Positions 22,316 to 34,474 of a stretch of 64,000 bases of DNA are shown piece by piece; within the stretch, counting starts at the first letter, position 1, and the number at the start of each line of letters is the position of its first letter. Origin of the DNA: Apodemus sylvaticus (Eukaryota; Chordata; Mammalia; Rodentia; Muridae); assembly GCF_947179515.1 (NCBI RefSeq), contig NC_067477.1, forward strand, positions 75,200,644 to 75,264,643, written 5' to 3'. A program made the position numbers and the translations under genes. The notes beneath the pieces are model-generated. The model saw nothing but the letters and a program-made list of their open reading frames with translations. It had not been told where the DNA came from and did no database searches.

Positions 22316-24698
22316 TATTGTCTTTTAATATTTCTGATTACCTGAACTTCACTAAAGTATGTGGCTGTATGTTCTAGGAATGATATTTTATTAATTTCTA
22401 AACTTAGAAAACTTGAAATTATTTTTGTAAACAATAGTTATAATGAAGGATTAAAAATAACATGTTTTTCATGAGTGTTAGCTTCATATTGATTTCAGAT
22501 AAGGTATAACGGCCTGCAAAAGTAAAGACAGTAAAATGTGGTTTCTTAAACCTTCATGTGCATGTGGCAATTTATCAGAGAGATTTGCATTCATACACAG
22601 TCTTGTTGTTTCCCAGAGAAGGAGTGGTAAAGAGTTATTATAAATTGAAATATAATTATAAATAAAATATCTATCTTCATGATAGTAAGATGATATTAAA
22701 ATTATTGGTACTTCTGTAAATGTACAAGAAAAGATGACTCTAATAGAATGGTATGTAAATTGTGGTATACATGTGAACATTTTAGCATAGATCAGTTTTC
22801 CACAATGCATATCATTTTAAAAATCTAACTATATTTATAAGCAAAAATTTTGCTTTTTGTTAAATGTTATAAGCAACAAAACATCTCAATTTGCTTTCCA
22901 ATCCTAAAAGAGGAGTTAGGATACATGTTTCTAGATTTCTTTTCCCCTATGATAAATATCATTGGATTGTCTGTCCTTGAAATTTAGTTCCAATTGCATC
23001 CATCTTTTTAAATATGATTTCACAAATCAAACAAGAATGAAGAAGCAAATGGAAATGCTTCTTTCGGCAGAATCCTCTGACAGTATGTGATAAACAGCAT
23101 TGTTTACAGGAAAGCACAACGTGCCATTTACATTTAGAAAGAATAATGCTGAGTAAGCTTCCTTTTGCCCAGGCTTCCTCCTGCACAGTGTGCTAAGAAA
23201 TTCAATCTTCTTGGGTTTTAGAGCCATACATACTTCTAATCATAACATGCCAGAAGCAATATAACTACCAGAATGAGTGTGGCTGCTTACTTCTGACATG
23301 ATAACATTTTGGAGCCTGCAATGTTCCAAAAACATATGTTATTATTATCTTTGGATTGACAGCTTAGCACTCAAGGGCTTCTTTCTCTTCCCAAGTTTGA
23401 TTTTAAAATACACAAAGGGCTCCCTTAAAATAAAATAAGTGCTATATATTATTTCTGAACTCTGTGTCTCATCCTTTTATTCCTGAGGAAAAAAGAAAAA
23501 AAAGTTATTGTTTTTGTAATTAACTAATCTACATGTTTTTAGAAGAACTAAAGGACACAGGGGGCTTGCTGAACATTGCTGCTTTAACGATTGGCTCTGG
23601 CTGAGGGCTGTACCACTCTAAAAATGCTTTCTTTTATTTTGTGTATATTAAACTTGACAACTCTCCTAGAGGAATATAAGAGATTTGTGGTATCAAGATA
23701 AGAAAACAAAAAGGAAAACTTCACCACCTGATAATAACTTCAAATTTTTCTGTAAAAAACAGAGTTGATATCCAACTTTTCACTGATTTTGAAGACAAAT
23801 CTCTTTCCAAAAAACATTATTTTACAAATTGTGAATGAAATAAGCAATTCCACCTACAAAAAATGGCCTGTATTTGCCTTCTTTCTCTTCATTATTTAAA
23901 CAGAAATTTATCTAAGTGAATGATTTATCTTAGCTTATAATTTCATTTTACCTGTTTCTCAAAGTAATTTCTGATTTATGGCCCACAAATCCATTTTTAC
24001 TTAGCAATATAATTAAAAAGCAGAATACATTTCTTTTTGAGCAGTTTCTTATTTAGACTGGACTTCTAGTAGTTCAAAAATACCTTTTTTGCATTTTTCA
24101 ATTTAGAAGCTATTAGTTAGAAGCTAATATTCTTTCTGTATCATGCCTCATTTGCTTCAATTAGTCTTTAAAAAAAAAGCACTACAAAGAGAAAAGAGAA
24201 TATTTGTTTTTCAAATTATACCCTGTTGAAATTTGAAATAAGGAAAACCAAGATGAACAATTTTTACAAAATAAAGATATTTAAAGTGGAGAAGTGAACA
24301 ATCTAAATTATCTTTATAGGAATAAATCTCAAATGAGAATTTGATTGTTGACAATTAAAGTACACTGGAGTTTTAATGCACTTTTGTGCTAACTATATAT
24401 GTTCAGTGTTTCTGTGTGCATATGAGTACATAAGAAAGTAGGAGGTAAAGCAAAGGAGTGTTGGGTTGGTAAGTCATGACATGATTACTTCTAGAGATTG
24501 GGATTTTATTCAAACTTATACATATTGTAATTCTGAGGTACACTTATCATATACTTCATATCTCTGTATGTGATATGCTTCTCTAAAGTCCTATGCATTC
24601 ATCTTTGGATTATTTATCTTGTGTTCTTTTTTTAAAACATTGTTTAAAGCTGGCCACTACAAGTCAGATCTGCTACATTTCCCTGCTTATGAGATTAT
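22316..24698. other. Unassigned AT-rich intergenic sequence
   Basis: Only short frames with no recognisable protein. No clear repeat family seen. Confidence 0.4.
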
Positions 24699-25070
24699 TG
24701 TGGTGGTATGAATATGTTTGGCTTCCCAAAGATTTAGATGTTTGAATGCTTGGACACAGAGATGGCACTCTTAGGAGATATGGCACTATTGGAAGAGCAG
24801 TGGCTTTGTTGGAGCTAAGTGCAACACTGTGCAAGTGGGCTGTTAGGTCTCCTATGTTCATGATCTTCCCCATGTGGAATCAGTGCCTTCTGATTGCCTT
24901 CAGATTAAGATGTAGAACTCTGTGCTCTTACAGAGCCATATCTGCCCACATGATTCCATGCTTATTTCCATGATGATAATGGACTAAATTTCAAACTATA
25001 AATGTTTGACTTTATAAGAGATTCCTTAGTTATGGTGTGTTTTCAAAGCAATTGAACCTGAAATATAACA
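24699..25070 (+). mobile_element. MaLR provirus 5' LTR
   Basis: A 372-bp LTR that starts TGTGGTGG and ends AACA, the retroviral TG..CA form. It contains the conserved blocks 'cagattaagatgtagaactc', 'atgatgataatggactaaat' and 'tttataagagattccttagttatggtgtg'. It is followed at once by an internal region with the MaLR leader ('gaagttggtacaaggga'). It is the upstream partner of the LTR at 27187. Confidence 0.88.
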
Positions 25071-27186
25071 GAAGTTGGTACAAGGGACTGGGTTATTGTT
25101 GTGATAGGCATGTGATGCACATATATGCCTTCTTATTGTTTGGAGGAATATAGGTTTGGGATTTGGATTTTCAAATCAGTGTAAATCAGTGGGGCTCAAT
25201 GGGCAACCTTAGTAGGGATATGGAAGATATTGATGCTAAGTCAGAATTGAACTCTGGAGACTTGGCTCAAGACGTTTCAAAAGAGAAGAGTTTTTGTATG
25301 TTGCCCAGAGATCATTCATATATTATTTTGGTGAAGAATGTGACTGCTTTATGCCCTTGTCTAATGAGTTTGCTTGAAGTTAAAGTGAAGAGAATTAAAT
25401 TAAATCATTAATAAAGGAAATCTTAAAACAATCTAGCATAGACTCTGTCTTGTGTTTTACTCTAAGAACTTTTTGATCAGGCATAGAAAAATGAGAAAGA
25501 AAAATACAAAATGTATCTTGGCTTTCTTGCTTTCTTGTTCTTTCTTGCACTCTTGGGCTCTTCCCTTCTAACTTTCCTTCTCCCCTCTCTCCACATGGTC
25601 ATAGCTGGCCTCTACTTCTCTACTCTTTCCTTCTCTCTGCCTTTCTCTCTCTCTACAACTCTCTTAACTACTCCCCCCATACCCTAAATAAACAATATTC
25701 TATGCTCAAACAATACAAAATATATGAAGCAAAAATAAATATAAAAGAGGCACCAGGACAGAGGACATTAAATGGAATTAAGGGAGTAGTGGCCTTTGGG
25801 AAAGATCCAACCACATTAAGCTTATTGTTTATGCACTTGTAGTTGAACAAAAACAATTCTATCATTTTAGGTGTTATTAAGACCTGACTATCATTTTCAT
25901 TTAGATGTAAGAAATATGATTATGTGTCAGTTTGACAAGGGATGGATTATGATGGCTATTATCAGTTGTCAACATAAGAAATTTAAGGAAAGCTTAGGTC
26001 CAGCCATAGTGGTACACACATTTAATATCAAGTAGCAGCAGATCTTTGAATTCAAGGTCAGTCTACCATACAAGTTCTAGGACAGGAAAACTTAGGAAGT
26101 AAAGGAAAATACTAAAAACATAAAGATGGTGAAGACATAAAAGAACAAGTAGACAATGTTCTACCCCCAGGAAGCAGCAGAACTCTGAAGTTTAGGTCAT
26201 GTTACTCCAGCATAGAGTAGAGAATAGAATGTGTTAATGGGACAAATGATGCTGTTTAGCCAACTCTAAGATATTAGCAGTGATTAGAAGAGACCAGCAT
26301 CACTGATGTGAAATATTCTGGAAAGTGTTTTCTAAGAGCACAAAAAGGCTGTGTTCTAGAGATAGCCAAGTTTGTTTATGTTGTATCTAGACTTGGTAAT
26401 ATGTAAGAATCCTGCAGATTGTATAAGTTTTAAAGTCATAAAGGTTCATGGAGGAGAGATGAGGATTAGCACTGTGAAGTTGAGGCTTGGCATTATGAAG
26501 AGAGCCCATGAAAGGTTATTGGTTGAAGTGTGGCCTAATTGCAGTGGAAGGCCCAGGTTCTTGGAGGTGCCAGTACTATGAGAAAGCCATCCATTACAGC
26601 GGCAAACTTGGAGCAGAATCAACCAAAGCCTAGAGTGCTATAGCATGTCTAGCTGAAGATGAGACCCAAACTGTTTGGAGAAGCCCAGAAAATTATGTGT
26701 GAATTCTACACATTGGAAAAAGAGCCTGAGAAGTTGAAAATAGATAAGAAACCTCAAATGTTAAAGATGCCAGAGACATGGGACAAGTGCCAAGCAAAGC
26801 TGCTAAGAGGGAGTGGAACCAACCCAAGAGAAAGGATTTTGTTGTATTCAACAAAATTAAAAGTATGGAGATGGGTAGTTTCAAGTTTGCCCAGCTGGGT
26901 TTTGATCCAGAATGTCCTCACTATGCTTCCTTCCCTACTTTTTAGAATGTTAATGTATATGCTGTTCCATTACATGCTGGAAGCATTATATATGTTTTTT
27001 GATTTTTGTTTTAAATTTGATTTTGAATTATAGTTAAGAGATTGCATGAATCTCTGAATTCGATTTTGAAATTTGGACTTTTAAACATTGTTGAGACTGT
27101 GAAAGAATATGGGGACTTTTAAATTCTAATTAAATGAATTTTGTAGTATGTTTTGGGTAAAATCCTATGGGGGCCAGAGATTGGTA
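25071..27186 (+). other. MaLR internal region, with later inserts
   Basis: Begins with the family leader ('ggttattgttgtgatagg' near 25092) and carries known-order blocks: 'ctcaagacgtttcaaaagag' (25267), 'ttttggtgaagaatgtgactg' area (25326) and, near the end, 'tggggactttt' (27111) and 'cctatgggggccagag' (27163). Two short frames, 25163-25411 and 26659-27033, have no recognisable protein. The part 25430-26000 has a pyrimidine-rich stretch (25500-25675) and does not follow MaLR order, so it is probably a later insert of unknown type. Confidence 0.75.
25995..26095 (+). mobile_element. B1-like SINE fragment in MaLR internal region
   Basis: The order 'ccagccatagtggtacacac', 'tttaatatcaagtagcagca', 'atctttgaattcaaggtcag' and 'ctaccatacaagttctagga' matches a diverged B1 (gccgggcgtggtggcgcacgcc type). 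It is short and has no clear tail or TSD. Confidence 0.65.
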
Positions 27187-27573
27187 TGTGGTGATTTGAA
27201 TAAGTTTGATCTCCCATAGATTCATGTGGTTGAATGTGTTACCATAGGGAGTGGCACTTTTAGGAGGTGTGGTCTTATTGGAGGAGGTATGGTTTTGTTG
27301 GAGGAATTGTGGCACTCTATAGGTAGGCTTACAATTCTTTTATCCTCAGGTTCTGCCTAGTGTGAAATGAGAACCCCTGCATGGCTGTCTATGAAACAAG
27401 GCATAGAATATTTTCCTCCTCTAGCACCATGTCTGCCCAAACACTGCCCTGCTTTCTGCCATGATGTTAATGGACTAAACCTCTGAAAACATAAGGCAGC
27501 CCTAATTAAATCTTGGCCTTTTTAAGAATTGCCTACATTATGGTGTATCTTCACAGTAGAACCTTAAGAAAAC
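27187..27573 (+). mobile_element. MaLR provirus 3' LTR
   Basis: Starts TGTGGTGATTTGAATAAG like the 5' copy and keeps 'tcttattggaggaggtatgg', 'atgatgttaatggactaaac', 'aattaaatcttggcctt' and 'tatggtgtatcttcacag'. Its right end near 27573 is set by alignment to the 5' LTR; a clear 5-bp duplication was not found. Confidence 0.85.
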
Positions 27574-27688
27574 TATATTTTCTGTTCCAATAATATGAGT
27601 ATTTATAGTAACACTTAGAAGACTTTAACATTTATTAAACTAGTCTTATATCAAATTGGATTGGAATTATCAATAAATAATAATTCTG

Positions 27689-28339
27689 ATCTTGGCTTCC
27701 GGATGCCAGAAAGATGTGACAGTGCCAGGTACACAGACATAGTCCGAGGCTAACATTGCTTAAGTCTAAGCCTGTCAGGTTTTTGCCTGCACTCAGGACC
27801 TGGGCAGCTAGGCAGGCCATCTGTTCACCAACGTGGTCAGGGGTCATTTCCGTTGCATACTTCCCAGCACTTTTTGCAGGGGTGCTCCACAATCTTGGCT
27901 ACCGAATGTCAAAGAGATCTAATAGACAGAGCCAGCTACATAGACATAGCCCAAGGCTAACATCACTTGGGTCTAAGCCTGTCAGGCTTTTGCCTGCACC
28001 CAGGCCCTGGGCAGCTTGGTGGGCCATCTGTGTGTCAACAAGGTCAGGGATCTTTTGCCATGCAGAGTGATTAGCACTTGGAAAAGGTCACACAGCATCT
28101 GCCATCTTCGCTCCCTGAAAGAGCAGACAGGCAGCATCAAGTTCATAGAGACAACCCAAGTATAGCATTGCTTGGGGCAGGACACACTAGCTCCAAGGGC
28201 ACCCAAGAGGAGGGCAACACATCAGCAACCTGTGCCAGGGAAAACCCAGTCATACAGAGGTGCAGAATTAGCCTTACAGGCTCACAGGAGGTTCAAACAC
28301 CAGCCATTGACAAGACCAACTAACACCAGAGATAACAAG
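27689..28339 (+). promoter_or_regulatory. L1 B 5' UTR with tandem ~200-bp monomers
   Basis: Two clear tandem units start at 27689 ('atcttggcttcc') and 27892 ('atcttggctacc'), 203 bp apart. They share 'gtctaagcctgtcagg', 'tttgcctgcac' and 'gggccatctgt' type blocks. A partial third begins near 28104 ('atcttcgctccctg'). A tether of about 170 bp leads to ORF1. In mouse L1, units of this size form the promoter; the same role is inferred here. Less CpG-rich than A's 5' UTR, in keeping with age. Confidence 0.88.
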
Positions 28340-29560
28340 AAGGCAAAAGGCAAAAGTAGGGACGTTACTAACAGAAATCAAGGCAATATGGCAGCATCTG
28401 AATCCAATTCTCCAACAAAAGCAAGTCCTGGATACCCCAACACATCAGAAAAACAAGATTTGGCTTTAAAATCACTGGTCATGATGCTGGTAGAGGAACA
28501 CAAAAAAGACTTAAATAAATCTCTTAAAGAAATACAGGGGAATGTGAATAAGTTAGAAGCCCTTACAATGGAAACACAATAATCACTTAAAGAAATTTAG
28601 GAGAATATGGGTCAACAGATAGAAGGCAATAAAAAGGAAACTCAAAAATCACTTAAAGAAATACAGGAGAAATTGAGTCAACAGGTAGAAGTCATGCAAG
28701 AGGAAACACAAAATCTCTTAAAGAATTATAGGAAAAGATGAACAAACAAGTGAAGGAACTGAGCAAAACCATCCAGGATCTAAAAGCAAAAGTAGAAACA
28801 ACTAGGAAATCATAAAGGGAGACAACTATGGAGAGAAAAAAACCTTTGGAAGAAATCAGGGGCCATAGGTGCAAATATCAACAACAGAATACAAGAGATA
28901 GAAGAAATAATATCAGATGCCGAAGATACCATAGAAACCATTGTATCAACAGTTAAAGAAAATGCAAAATGCAAAAAGCTTGTAACCGAAAACATCCAGG
29001 AAATCCAGGACACAATTAGAAGACCAAACCTAAGGATTATAGGTATAGATGAGAGTGAAGATTTGCAACTTAAAGGGCCAGCAAATATCATCAAAATATT
29101 ATGGAAGAAAATTTCCCTAACCTAAAGAGAGAGATGCCCATCTGTAGACAAGAAGCCTACAGAACTCAAAACAGACTGGACCAGAACAGAAATACCTCCC
29201 GTCACATAATAATCAAAACAACAAATGTACTAAACAAAGAAAGAATATTAAAGGCAGTAAGAGAAAAAGGTCAAGTAACATAAAAGAAGACCTAGCAGAA
29301 TTACACCAGACTTCTCACCAGAGACCATGAAAGCTATAAGATCCTGGGCAGAGCTCATGAAGACTCTAAGAGAACACAAATGTTAGCCAAGATTACTATA
29401 CCCAGCAAAACTCTCAATCACCATAGATGGAGAAACCAAGATATTCCATGAAAAAACCAAATTTACACAATATCATTCCACAAACCCAGTCCTACAAAGA
29501 AAAACACAAGGAAAATGCCAATACAAGGAGGGAAGCTACACCCTGGAAAAAGCAAGATAG
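28340..29560 (+). pseudogene. L1 B ORF1, start lost and many stops
   Basis: The start position 28340-28342 reads AAG instead of ATG, followed by AKGKSRDVTNRNQGNMAASE. The frame runs to a stop at 28580-28582 (Lys to TAA in ETQ*SLKEI). Further stops follow in the coiled coil (28575-28740) and near 28812. The conserved C-terminal half continues (NTSRHIIIK at 29193, LSITIDGETK near 29410) to a TAG at 29558-29560. The coiled coil shows four ETQ.SLKEIQE-type units, one more than in A. Total span is 1221 bp, about 407 codons, normal for ORF1. Confidence 0.9.
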
Positions 29561-30148
29561 TAACCTTCTTTCATCAAACCCAAAAGAAGATAACCACTCA
29601 AATATAAAAATAACATCAAAAATGACAGGAAGTGATATCACTATTCCTTAATATCTCTTAATATCAATGGACTCAATTCCTCATACAAAAAGACATAGAC
29701 TAGCAGACTGGATAAGGAAACAGGACCCTACAATTTGCTGCATACAGGAAACACAGCTCAGTGTCAAAGACAAACACTACTTTAGAGTAAAAGGCTAGAA
29801 GACAATTTTACAAGCAAATGGTCTCAGGAAACAAGCCTGAGTAGCCATTCTAATAACAGATAAAATTGACTTTCAACCTAAAGCCATCCAAAGAGACAGG
29901 GAAGGACACTTCTTGCTGGTCAAAGGAAAAATCCACCAAGAAGAACTCTTAATTCTGAACATTTATGCTCCAAATGCAATGGCACTCTCATTCGGAAAAT
30001 AAACTTTATTAAAGCTCAAAGCACACATTGCACCTAACACAATAATTGTGAGTGACTTCAACACTCTACTCTCCTGAATGGATCAATCAGGAAAACAGAA
30101 ACTAAACAGGCACACAGGTAAACCAATTGAAGCTTTGGACAAATTGGA

Positions 30149-30152
<4 letters not shown>

Positions 30153-30226
<74 letters not shown>
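30153..30226. repeat. (AT)n microsatellite inside L1 B ORF2
   Basis: A 74-base AT run sits exactly where intact L1s have a short ATATATAT in the endonuclease coding region (compare 30913-30921 in element C: 'acagatatatatagaaca'). The flanks are B ORF2 on both sides, so the run expanded from the L1's own seed. Confidence 0.92.
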
Positions 30227-30236
<10 letters not shown>

Positions 30237-30253
30237 ACATTTCATCCTAAAGC

Positions 30254-30269
30254 AAAAGAATATACCTTT
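30254..30269. repeat. Target-site duplication, left of L1 C
   Basis: aaaagaatataccttt, identical to 34459-34474. It is B ORF2 sequence. Confidence 0.93.
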
Positions 30270-30379
30270 GGAAAACACCAATACAAGGAGGGAAACGTCA
30301 CCCTGGAAAAAGTGAGATAGTAACCTTTCATCAAACCCAAAAGAAGTTAACCAATCAAATTTAAAAAATAACATCAAAA

Positions 30380-33300
30380 ATGACAGGAAGTAACAATCAC
30401 TTTTCCTTAATATCTCTTAACATCAATGGACTCAATGCCCCAATAAAAAGACATAGACTAACTGACTGGATACTTAAACAGGACCCTACATTTTGCTGCT
30501 TACAGGAAACACACCTAAGGGTCAAAGACAAACACTACCTTAGTGTAAAAGGCTGGAAGGCAATTTTACAAGCAAACGGTCTCAGGAAGCAAGCTGGAGT
30601 AGCCATTTTAATATCAGATGAAATTGACTTTCAACCCAAAGTCATCAAAAGAGACTCTGAGGGACACTTCTTGCTGGTCAAAGGAAAAATACAACAAGAA
30701 GAACTCTCAATCCTGAACATCTATGCTCCAAATGCAAGGGCACCCTCTTTCGTAAAAGAAACTTTATTAAAGCTCAAAGCACACATTGGACCTAACCCAA
30801 TAATTGTGGGTGACATCAACAATGCACTTTCCTCAATGGACCGATCAGGAAAACAGAAACTAAATATGGACACAATGAAACTAATTGAAGCTTTGGACCA
30901 ATTAGATTTAACAGATATATATAGAACATTCTATCCTAAAGCAAAAGAATATAACTTTTTCTCAGCACCTCATGGTACCTTCTCCAAAATCGACCATATA
31001 ATTGGTCACAAGACAGACCTCAACAAATATAAGAAGATCAAACTAATCCCATGCCTCCTATCAGATCACTATGGAGTAAAAGTGGTCTTCAATAGCAACA
31101 AAAACAACAGAAAACCCACATACACGTGGAAACTGAACAATATTCTACTCAATGATACCTTGGTCAAGGAAGAAATAAAGAAAGAAATTAAAGACTTTTT
31201 AGAACACAATGAAAATGAAAACACAACATACCCAAATCTATGGGACACAATGAAAGCAGTGCTAAGAGGAACTCATAGCCCTGAGTGCCTCCAAAAAGAA
31301 AATCGAGAGAGCATACATTACCAGATTAATGACACACCTGAAAGCCCTAGAACAAAAAGAAGCTATTTTAACCAGGAGGAGTAGAAGGCAGGAAATCATC
31401 AAACTCAGGGCCGAAATCAATCAAGTAGAAACAAAGAGAACCATACAAAGAATCAACAAAAGCAGGAGCTGGTTCTTTGAGAAAATCAACAAGATAGATA
31501 AACCCTTAGCCAGACTGACCAAAGGGCACAGAGAAAGTATCCAAATTAACAAACTTAGAAATGAAAAGGGAGATATAACAACAGAAACTGAGGAAATCCA
31601 AAAATCATCAGATCGTACTACAAGAGCCTGTTTCAACACAACTGGAGAATCTGGAGGAAATGAACAATTTCCTTGACAGATACCAAGTACCAAAAGTAAA
31701 TCAGGACAAAATAGGTCATCTAAACAGTCCCATAATGCCTAAAGAAATAGAAGCAGTCATAGAAAGTCTTCCAACCAAAAAAAGCACAGGACCAGATTGT
31801 TTCAGTGCAGAATTCGATCAGACCTTCAAAGAAGAGTTAACACCAATACTCTTCAAACTATTCCATAAAATAGAAACAGAAGGAACACTACCCAATTCCT
31901 TGTACGAAGCCACAATTACACTGACACGAAAACCACACAAAGATCCAACAGAAAAAGAGAACTTCAAACAATTTCCCTTATAAACATCGATGCAAAAATT
32001 CTCAATAAAATTCTTGCCAACCGAAACCAAGAACACATCAAAACGATCATCCACCATGATCAAGTAGGCATTATCCCGGGAATGCAGGGTTGGTTCAATA
32101 TACGGAAATCCATCAATGCAATCCACTACATAAACAAACTCAAAGAAAAAAACCACATGGTCATTTCATTGGATGCTGAAAAAGCATTTGACAAATTGAG
32201 CATCCTTTCATGCTTAAAGTCTTGGAAAGAACAGGAATTCAAGGCCCATACCTAAACATAGTAAATGCAATATACAGCAAACTGGTAGCCAGCATCCAAC
32301 TAAATGGAGAGAAACTTGAAACAATCCCACTAAAATCAGGGACTAGACAAAGCTGCCCCCTTTCTCCTTATCTTTTCAATTTTGTACTTGAGGTACTAGC
32401 TCGGGCAATTTGACAACATAAGGAGGTCAAAGGGATGAAAATTGGAAAGGAAGAAGTCAAACTATCATTATTTGCAGATGACATGATAGTCTACCTAAGT
32501 GACCCAAAAAACCCCACTAGAGAACTCCTACAGCTGATAAACAACTTCAGCAAAGTGGCAGGTTATAAAATCAACTCAAGCAAATCAGTGGCCTTCCTGT
32601 ACTCAAAGGATAAGCAGGCTGAGAAAGAAATTAAGCAAATGACCCCCTTCACAATAGCCACAAACAGTATAAATATCTTGGGGTGACTCTTACCAAACAT
32701 GTGAAAGAACTATATGACAAGAACTTTAAGACTCTGAAGAAGGAAATGGAAGAAGACCTCAAAAAATGGGAAAACCTCCCATCCTCATGGATCCGTAGAA
32801 TCGATATAGTTAAAATGGCCATTTTACCAAAAGCAATATAAAGATTCAATGCAATACCCATCAACATCCCAACTCAGTTCTTCACAGAGTTAGAAAGAGC
32901 AATTATCAAATTCATCTGGAATAACAAAAAACCCAGGATAGCTAAAACTATTCTCAGCAACAAAAGAAAGTCTGGGGGAATCAGTATCCCTGACCTCGAG
33001 CAATACTACAGAGCAATAGTGTTAAAAACTGCATGGTATTGGTACAGTGAGAGGCAGGAGGATCAATGGAACAGGATTGAAGATCCAGGCATGAACCAAC
33101 ACACCTTTGGCCACTTGATCCTCGACAAAGAGGCTGAAAAAATCCAATGGAAAAAAGATAGCCTTTTCAACAAATGGTGCTGGTTCAACTGGAGGTCAGC
33201 ATGCAGAAGAATGCGAATTGATCCATCCTTGTCTCCTTGTATTAAGCTCAAATCCAAATGGATCAAGGACCTCCACATATAGCCAGACACTCTGAAGCTA

Positions 33301-34197
33301 ATAGAAAAGAAACTGGGGAAGACCCTTGAGGACATCGGTACAGGGAGAAAGTTTCTGAACAGAACACCAATAGCGTATGCTCTAAGATCAAGAATTGACA
33401 AATGGAACCTCATAAAATTACAACATTTCTGTAAGGCAAAGGACACCATCAAGAGGACGAATCGGAAACCAACAAATTGGGAAAAGGTCTTTACCAATCC
33501 TACATCAGATAGAGGCCTAATATCCAATATGTATAAAGAACTCAAGAAGTTAGACTCCAGAAAACCAAACAACCCTATTAAAAAATGGGGTACAGAGTTA
33601 AACAAAGAAATCTCACCTGAAGAACTTCGGATGGCGGAGAAGCATCTTAAAAAATGCTCAACTTCATTAATCATTAGGGAAATGCAAATCGAAACAACCC
33701 TGAGATTTCACCTTACACCAGTCAGAATGGCTAAGATTAAAAATTCAGGAGACAGGAGGTGTTGGAGAGGGTGTGGAGAAAGAGGAACACTCCTCCACTG
33801 CTGGTGGGGTTTCAAATTGGTACAACCACTCTGGAAATTAGTCTGGCGGTTCCTCAGAAAACTGGGCACCTCACTTCCAGAAAATCCTGCTATACCAGTC
33901 CTGGGCATATACCCAAAGGATTCCCCACCATGTAATAAGGATACATGCTCTACTATGTTCATAGCAGCCCTATTTATAATTGCCAGATGCTGGAAAGGAC
34001 CCAGGTATCCCTCAACAGAAGAGTGGATGCAAAAAATGTGGTATATCTTCACAATGGAGTACCATTCAGCCATTAGAAACAATGAATTCATGAAATTCTT
34101 AGGCAAATGTATGGAGCTAGAGAACATCATACTAAGTGAGGTAACCCAGACTCAAAAGGTGAATCATGGTATGCACTCACTAATAAGTGGATATTAA
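30380..34197 (+). pseudogene. L1 C ORF2; intact endonuclease frame, broken downstream
   Basis: The first frame, 30380-31384 (334 codons), keeps the apurinic/apyrimidinic-type endonuclease residues known from L1: N14 (SLNINGLN), E43 (QETHL), the GDIN segment and the SDH near residue 228. A two-base loss near 31270 ends this frame. Further single-base losses are at about 31601 and 31965. Stops arise from CGA to TGA near 32411 and AAG to TAG at 33280-33282. The FADD box is present (32468-32482). The C-terminal motif has lost its last Cys: it reads CWRGCGERGTLLHCWWGF (33760-33813). Non-functional as a whole. Confidence 0.93.
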
Positions 34198-34458
34198 CCT
34201 AGAAAACTGGAATACCCAAAACATAATCCACACATCAAATGAGGTACAAGTAGAAAGGAGGAGTGGCCCCTTGTTCTGGAAAGACTCAGTGAAGCAGTAT
34301 AAGGCAAAACCAGAACGGGGAAGTGGGAAGGGATGGGTGGGAAAACAGGGGGAGAGAAGGGGGCTTACAGGACTTTCGGGGAGTGGGGGGCTAGAAAAGG
34401 GAAAATCATTTGAAATGTAAATAAAAAGTATATCAAATAAAAAATAACAATTAAAAAA
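34198..34458 (+). other. L1 C 3' UTR and A-rich tail with G-rich tract
   Basis: Runs of G at about 34317-34400 (gggaagtgggaaggg, ggggag, gtgggggg) followed by 'aaatgtaaataaa' and an A-rich end. It matches the 3' UTRs of D, F, H and K. Confidence 0.85.
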
Positions 34459-34474
34459 AAAAGAATATACCTTT
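34459..34474. repeat. Target-site duplication, right of L1 C
   Basis: Second copy of aaaagaatataccttt, directly after C's A tail; B ORF2 resumes with 'ttccagcaccccatgg'. Confidence 0.93.

Larger units (their letters stand above)
24699..27573 (+). mobile_element. Complete MaLR (MT/ORR1-type) provirus
   Basis: LTR (24699-25070), internal region (25071-27186) and second LTR (27187-27573) in the same orientation, about 2.9 kb in all. MaLR elements are ancient non-autonomous endogenous retrovirus-like elements that use ERVL enzymes in trans. The internal region has no gag-pol frame, as expected. The two LTRs differ at many positions, in keeping with an old insertion. Exact subfamily was not determined. 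Confidence 0.85.
30270..34458 (+). mobile_element. L1 (element C) inserted in L1 B, 5' truncated at ORF1 end
   Basis: Starts within the last codons of ORF1 ('aacaccaatacaaggagg' area, ORF1 stop at 30318-30320), contains the intergenic spacer, all of ORF2 (30380-34197), the G-rich 3' UTR (34198-34440) and an A-rich tail. A perfect 16-bp TSD flanks it. Sense-strand target reads GC/AAAAG, near the L1 endonuclease preference. ORF2 has several single-base indels and stops. Confidence 0.95.

Noticed and set aside
27689..28104. Tandem ~200-bp repeats as satellite DNA or a CRISPR-like array
   Set aside because: Only two to three units, directly upstream of L1 ORF1, matching the 5' UTR of element A. 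No short palindromic repeats or spacers of even length exist anywhere in the window.
30380..31384. 334-codon endonuclease frame as a domesticated gene
   Set aside because: It is the normal start of L1 ORF2 in element C, ended by a two-base deletion. The copy has an ordinary TSD and A tail and no sign of selection or new regulation.
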